A stretch of DNA of 64,000 nt from contig CAVONS010000004.1 in NCBI GenBank assembly GCA_963697345.1, positions 124,001-188,000 on the forward strand, in the 5' to 3' direction. This document shows positions 63,935-64,000 of the stretch, in pieces. The position numbers were made by a program, and so were the translations under genes. The notes beneath the pieces are model-generated. The model worked only from the letters and a program-made list of their open reading frames with translations, was not told the origin of the DNA and did no database searches. This stretch comes from Prado023 sp963697345. Lineage in GTDB: Bacteria; Actinomycetota; Actinomycetes; S36-B12; CAIYMF01. Each line of letters opens with the position of its first letter. Position 1 is the stretch's first letter.

Positions 63935-64000
63935 AACCCGGCCAACCAATCCGGCGTCGGCTGCTCCGGCTCAAGCGTCACCGGTTTGGGAAGACACCGG

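Noticed and set aside
1..64000. CRISPR array, tRNA or rRNA genes
   Set aside because: Scanning by eye found no regular repeat-spacer pattern and no tRNA T-loop or rRNA signature. This was not an exhaustive covariance search.

Overview
The window comes from a high-GC Gram-positive bacterium, almost certainly an actinomycete. The evidence is strong G/C third-position bias, GTG/TTG starts behind AGGAGG-type ribosome sites, lipobox lipoproteins, a short-LID adenylate kinase, SorC-controlled GlpD, binding-protein-dependent sugar permeases with no dedicated ATPase, and NTF2-linked transpeptidases. I cannot name the genus. I see no rRNA, tRNA or CRISPR array.

Region 1 (1-29.3 kb) reads as ordinary chromosome. 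It holds a Rieske-glutamate synthase fusion, SppA peptidase, an LpqH-like lipoprotein, a thioesterase, a SNF2-type helicase (one frameshift) followed by a sigma-70 stub, and a SorC regulator divergent from glpD with clear operator and hairpin signals. Next come an uncharacterised pair (one GT-B-like) and an alpha-galactoside operon on the minus strand: binding protein, hairpin, two permeases and GH36 alpha-galactosidase, with galactokinase just downstream. Adenylate kinase, an epimerase, an SdpI-like protein, a LOG-like protein overlapping a class B penicillin-binding lipoprotein, hydrolases, an internally deleted M29 aminopeptidase and a TMEM175 channel complete it.

Region 2 (29.7-34 kb) has an alpha/beta hydrolase-adenylate cyclase gene split by a complete IS256-family element with a perfect 8-bp target duplication. 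A VOC protein and the first copy of a ~730-bp duplicated block carrying an SRPBCC gene follow.

Region 3 (34-64 kb) is accessory in character: small gene units in mixed orientation, several toxin-antitoxin modules (RHH-Doc, RHH-toxin, two HigBA), a tyrosine recombinase, the second copy of the duplicated block, a tandem pair of lipoproteins of which only one keeps an HExxH zinc site, an alkylsulfatase, an orphan contractile-tail tube protein, and three tandem secreted FG-GAP proteins. A short motif (core close to GCGGCGRTATGCRGC, often preceded by GATGCCTGCCCCA) recurs at least 16 times here, always between genes and always in plus orientation, roughly one per gene unit. I did not see it in region 1. 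The duplicated block ends inside a motif-like sequence. This motif-delimited, cassette-like layout with a resident recombinase is the most interesting feature of the window.

Many region 3 genes carry one or more single-base frameshifts at GC-rich runs while both halves stay well conserved. This looks more like uncorrected sequencing error than decay, so the frameshifted genes are annotated as single loci.
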